From Nocardioidaceae bacterium (GTDB lineage Bacteria; Actinomycetota; Actinomycetes; Propionibacteriales; Nocardioidaceae), in NCBI GenBank assembly GCA_013696365.1, contig JACCYS010000291.1, positions 1 through 22,876 of the forward strand: a stretch of DNA of 22,876 bases, written 5' to 3'. Of the stretch, positions 20,610-22,876 are shown in pieces. The notes under the pieces are model-generated. The model was not told the DNA's origin. It saw nothing but the letters and a program-made list of their open reading frames with translations, and did not search any database. The position numbers and the translations under genes were made by a program. Numbering within the stretch: the first letter of the stretch is position 1; every line of letters begins with the position of its first letter.

Positions 20610-21944
20610 ATGTCGATCCCCACCCTGGATGCGCTGCGTGCGAGTGGTGCGGCGCAGCAGCCGCAGTGGCCCGACGCTGGTGCCCGGGACGCGGTTGTCG
20701 ACCGGTTGCGCCGCCAGCCGCCGTTGGTGTTCGCCGGCGAGTGCGACCTGCTGCGGGAGAGGTTGGCTGCGGTGGCCCGCGGCGAGGCCTTCTTGTTGCA
20801 GGGCGGTGACTGCGCGGAGACCTTCGATGGGGTCGGCGCCGACGATGTCCGCAACAAGTTGCAGGTGCTGCTGTCGATGGCGGTGGTGCTGACCTACGCA
20901 GCGTCGGTGCCGGTGGTCAAGGTCGGTCGGATCGCCGGGCAGTACGCCAAACCCCGTTCGTCGGACTCCGAGACGCGCGACGGTGTGACCCTGCCGGCCT
21001 ACCGCGGGGACGCGGTCAACGGGCACGCGTTCACGCCCGAGTCGCGCACCCCCGACCCGGCCCGGCTGCTCGAGGTCTACCACGCGTCTGCTGCCACGCT
21101 CAACCTCACCAGGGCGTTCGTCACCGGCGGGTACGCCGACCTGCGCCAGGTGCACACCTGGAACACCGACTTCGTGCGCACCAGCCCGGTCGGCAAGCGC
21201 TACGAACGGCTCGGTGCCGAGATCGACCGGGCGCTCGCCTTCATGGCGGCTTGCGGGCAGGACATGGACGAGTTCCACTCGGTCGAGTTCTACTCCTCGC
21301 ACGAGGCGCTGCTGTTGGAGTACGAGCACGCGATGACGCGCATCGACTCGCGCACCCAGGCGCCGTACGACGTGTCCGGGCACTTCGTTTGGGTCGGCGA
21401 ACGGACCCGCCAGCTCGACGGCGCGCATGTCGAGTTGCTCTCGCGGGTGCGCAACCCGATCGGGGTCAAGCTCGGCCCGACGGTCACCGCTGACACCGCG
21501 ATCGCGCTTGCCGAGCGGCTGGACCCTGACCGGGAGCCCGGGCGGCTGACCTTCGTGGCACGGATGGGCGCCGGACGGGTGCGCGACCTGCTGCCCGACC
21601 TGATCGCCAAGGTGCAGGCTGCCGGCGTCACCGCTGCCTGGGTGTGTGACCCCATGCACGGCAACACCTACGAGACCGCCAACGGCTACAAGACCCGCGA
21701 CTTCGAGTCAGTGATCGACGAGGTGCAGGGCTTCTTCGAGGTGCACCGAGCATTGGGCACCTGGCCCGGTGGGCTGCACGTCGAGCTGACCGGGGACGAC
21801 GTCACCGAATGCCTCGGCGGCGGCGCCGCATTGGCGGCCGGTGACCTGGTCAACCGCTACGAGACGTTGTGCGACCCGCGGCTGAACCGCGCACAGAGCC
21901 TTGAGCTCGCGTTTCTCGTCGCCGAGATGTTGCGCCAGCGCTGA
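20610..21944 (+). CDS. aroG: 3-deoxy-7-phosphoheptulonate (DAHP) synthase, class II
   Basis: The product (444 aa) condenses phosphoenolpyruvate and erythrose 4-phosphate to DAHP, the first step of the shikimate pathway. It is the class II (plant/mycobacterial) type. Aligned by eye with Mycobacterium tuberculosis AroG, the metal ligands are C68 (GGDCAE), H350 (DPMHGNT), the Glu of the ELTGDDVTE block and the Asp of CDPRLN; the substrate-binding KVGRIAGQYAKPR is intact. The ending LELAFLVAEMLRQR is also conserved. The N-terminus is about 18 residues shorter than in M. tuberculosis, where this region helps form the oligomer and an inhibitor site. The ATG 20610 is supported by a -10 hexamer 6 nt upstream; a GTG at 20553 overlapping the previous stop would add 19 residues. 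Some annotators use aroF or aroH. Confidence 0.95.
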   Translation: MSIPTLDALRASGAAQQPQWPDAGARDAVVDRLRRQPPLVFAGECDLLRERLAAVARGEAFLLQGGDCAETFDGVGADDVRNKLQVLLSMAVVLTYAASVPVVKVGRIAGQYAKPRSSDSETRDGVTLPAYRGDAVNGHAFTPESRTPDPARLLEVYHASAATLNLTRAFVTGGYADLRQVHTWNTDFVRTSPVGKRYERLGAEIDRALAFMAACGQDMDEFHSVEFYSSHEALLLEYEHAMTRIDSRTQAPYDVSGHFVWVGERTRQLDGAHVELLSRVRNPIGVKLGPTVTADTAIALAERLDPDREPGRLTFVARMGAGRVRDLLPDLIAKVQAAGVTAAWVCDPMHGNTYETANGYKTRDFESVIDEVQGFFEVHRALGTWPGGLHVELTGDDVTECLGGGAALAAGDLVNRYETLCDPRLNRAQSLELAFLVAEMLRQR

Positions 21945-21959
21945 GGCCGGTCCGACACC

Positions 21960-22876
21960 GTGATCGACCTGCGCAGCGACACCGTCACCCGGCCGACCGA
22001 ACCGATGCGCACGGCGATGGCCCGTGCCGACGTCGGTGACGACGTCTACGGCGAGGACCCGACCGTGCGGCGGTTGGAAGAGCGGGTCGCCGAGCTGTTC
22101 GGCCACGAGGCCGCCCTGTTCACGGTCACCGGCTCACTGGCCAACCTGCTTGCTGTGCGCTCGGTGGTGCCCGTCGGCACCGAGGTGCTGTGTGAGGCCG
22201 ACGCACATATCGTACGGGCCGAGTTGGGGGCACATGCCGCCCTGGCGGGGGTCACGACGCGCACGTGGCGACACCCGCGGGGACTCGTCGATAGCGGCCA
22301 GGTCGACGACCTCGTGGCACCCGATCTCGGTCCTTTCTTGGTACGCACAGCGGCGCTGTCGGTGGAGAACACCCACAACTTCGGCGGCGGAGCGGTGCAG
22401 CCGCTGGCCGCGCTACAAGCACTGCGCCGGCTCGCCGACACCCATGGGCTGGCGGTGCACGTCGACGGTGCCCGCATCTGGAACGCGCACGTCGCCGCCG
22501 GTGTCGCACTGGCGACCTACGGGTCGGTCGCGGACGTGCTCGGGGTGTGCCTGTCCAAGGGGCTCGGTGCCCCGGTCGGGTCGCTGATGGTCGGCAGCGC
22601 CGACCGGGTGGCCGAGGCGCGGGTCTGGCGCAAACGGCTCGGCGGCGGCTGGCGACAGGCCGGCGTGCTGGCCGCGGCCGGGTTGCACGCGCTCGACCAG
22701 CACGTCGAGCGGCTGGCCGACGACCACGCCAATGCCCGCGTGTTGGCGCAGGCTTGCGATGTCGATCCCGCAGACGTGGACACCAACATTGTCGCGGTCT
22801 CGTGTCCGGACGCCGCAGCAGTGGTGGCCGCTGCGCGCGAGCAGGGTGTGCTCACCAGTGCGGTCGGCCCGCGGAC
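21960..22876 (+). CDS. ltaE: Low-specificity L-threonine aldolase (3' partial)
   Basis: The frame opens at GTG 21960 and is still open at the right edge, so the gene is truncated there: 305 complete codons are visible and probably 30-45 residues are missing. The product is a PLP-dependent fold-type I enzyme that splits L-threonine or allo-threonine into glycine and acetaldehyde. The start IDLRSDTVTRPTEPMR and the following DVGDDVYGEDPTV are classic for the family. D169 in HVDGAR binds the cofactor ring nitrogen and K200 in CLSKGLGAPVGS forms the Schiff base with PLP. The gene follows the DAHP synthase stop by 15 bases and may be in its transcript. Other beta-eliminating lyases share the fold, but the motif set favours threonine aldolase. 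Confidence 0.92.
   Translation, partial: MIDLRSDTVTRPTEPMRTAMARADVGDDVYGEDPTVRRLEERVAELFGHEAALFTVTGSLANLLAVRSVVPVGTEVLCEADAHIVRAELGAHAALAGVTTRTWRHPRGLVDSGQVDDLVAPDLGPFLVRTAALSVENTHNFGGGAVQPLAALQALRRLADTHGLAVHVDGARIWNAHVAAGVALATYGSVADVLGVCLSKGLGAPVGSLMVGSADRVAEARVWRKRLGGGWRQAGVLAAAGLHALDQHVERLADDHANARVLAQACDVDPADVDTNIVAVSCPDAAAVVAAAREQGVLTSAVGPR

Noticed and set aside
1..22876. Mobile element, prophage, CRISPR array or tRNA/rRNA
   Set aside because: No transposase, integrase, phage protein, regularly spaced repeats or structured RNA sequence was seen; the whole window looks like chromosomal metabolic genes.

Overview
The window comes from a GC-rich bacterial chromosome. GTG starts, 4-nt start/stop overlaps, AAGGAGG-type ribosome sites, promoter-like hexamers placed directly before start codons, a class II DAHP synthase like the mycobacterial one and a PPi-type phosphofructokinase all point to an actinobacterium. 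A Micrococcales-like host is my guess, not something the sequence proves.

Positions 1-14363 hold a myo-inositol (or related cyclitol) uptake and breakdown locus in three transcription units. The rightward unit runs iolD (5' end cut by the window edge), iolA, an ABC importer (lipoprotein, permease, single-domain ATPase) and a xylose-isomerase-like TIM-barrel enzyme. A leftward unit (10412 to 7187) encodes a 392-aa Gfo/Idh/MocA dehydrogenase, a LacI-type repressor and a second Gfo/Idh/MocA dehydrogenase, each overlapping the next by 4 nt. A second rightward unit (10556 to 14363) holds an iolC kinase fused to a DUF2090 domain, then iolB and iolG, also joined by 4-nt overlaps. The 143-bp gap between the last two units contains two opposed, overlapping promoter candidates and a near-palindromic LacI-type operator with a central CG.

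Together these genes cover import, oxidation of inositol, ring hydrolysis (IolD), isomerisation (IolB), phosphorylation (IolC), probable aldol cleavage (DUF2090 domain, because no iolJ is visible) and conversion of malonate semialdehyde to acetyl-CoA (IolA). A clear iolE is missing from the window and may lie upstream of position 1. The TIM-barrel protein looks more like IolI than IolE.

Positions 14364-14468 contain a 12-bp inverted repeat between convergent genes. Positions 14469-22876 carry ordinary chromosomal genes: a TIGR00300/LOR-SDH-type protein, a two-helix membrane protein, a 1-acylglycerol-3-phosphate acyltransferase-like enzyme, a polytopic membrane protein coupled to a DUF1028 protein, a phosphofructokinase with PPi-type residues, a YegS/DagK-type lipid kinase, a class II DAHP synthase (first step of the shikimate pathway) and a threonine aldolase cut by the right edge. 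Several of these genes have a TANNCT -10-like hexamer 6-7 nt before the start codon and no ribosome site, which suggests leaderless mRNAs.

I found no tRNA, rRNA, CRISPR array, insertion sequence or prophage gene. No gene-free stretch exceeds 300 bases. All family assignments come from reading motifs by eye and from memory of homologues; no database search was run.
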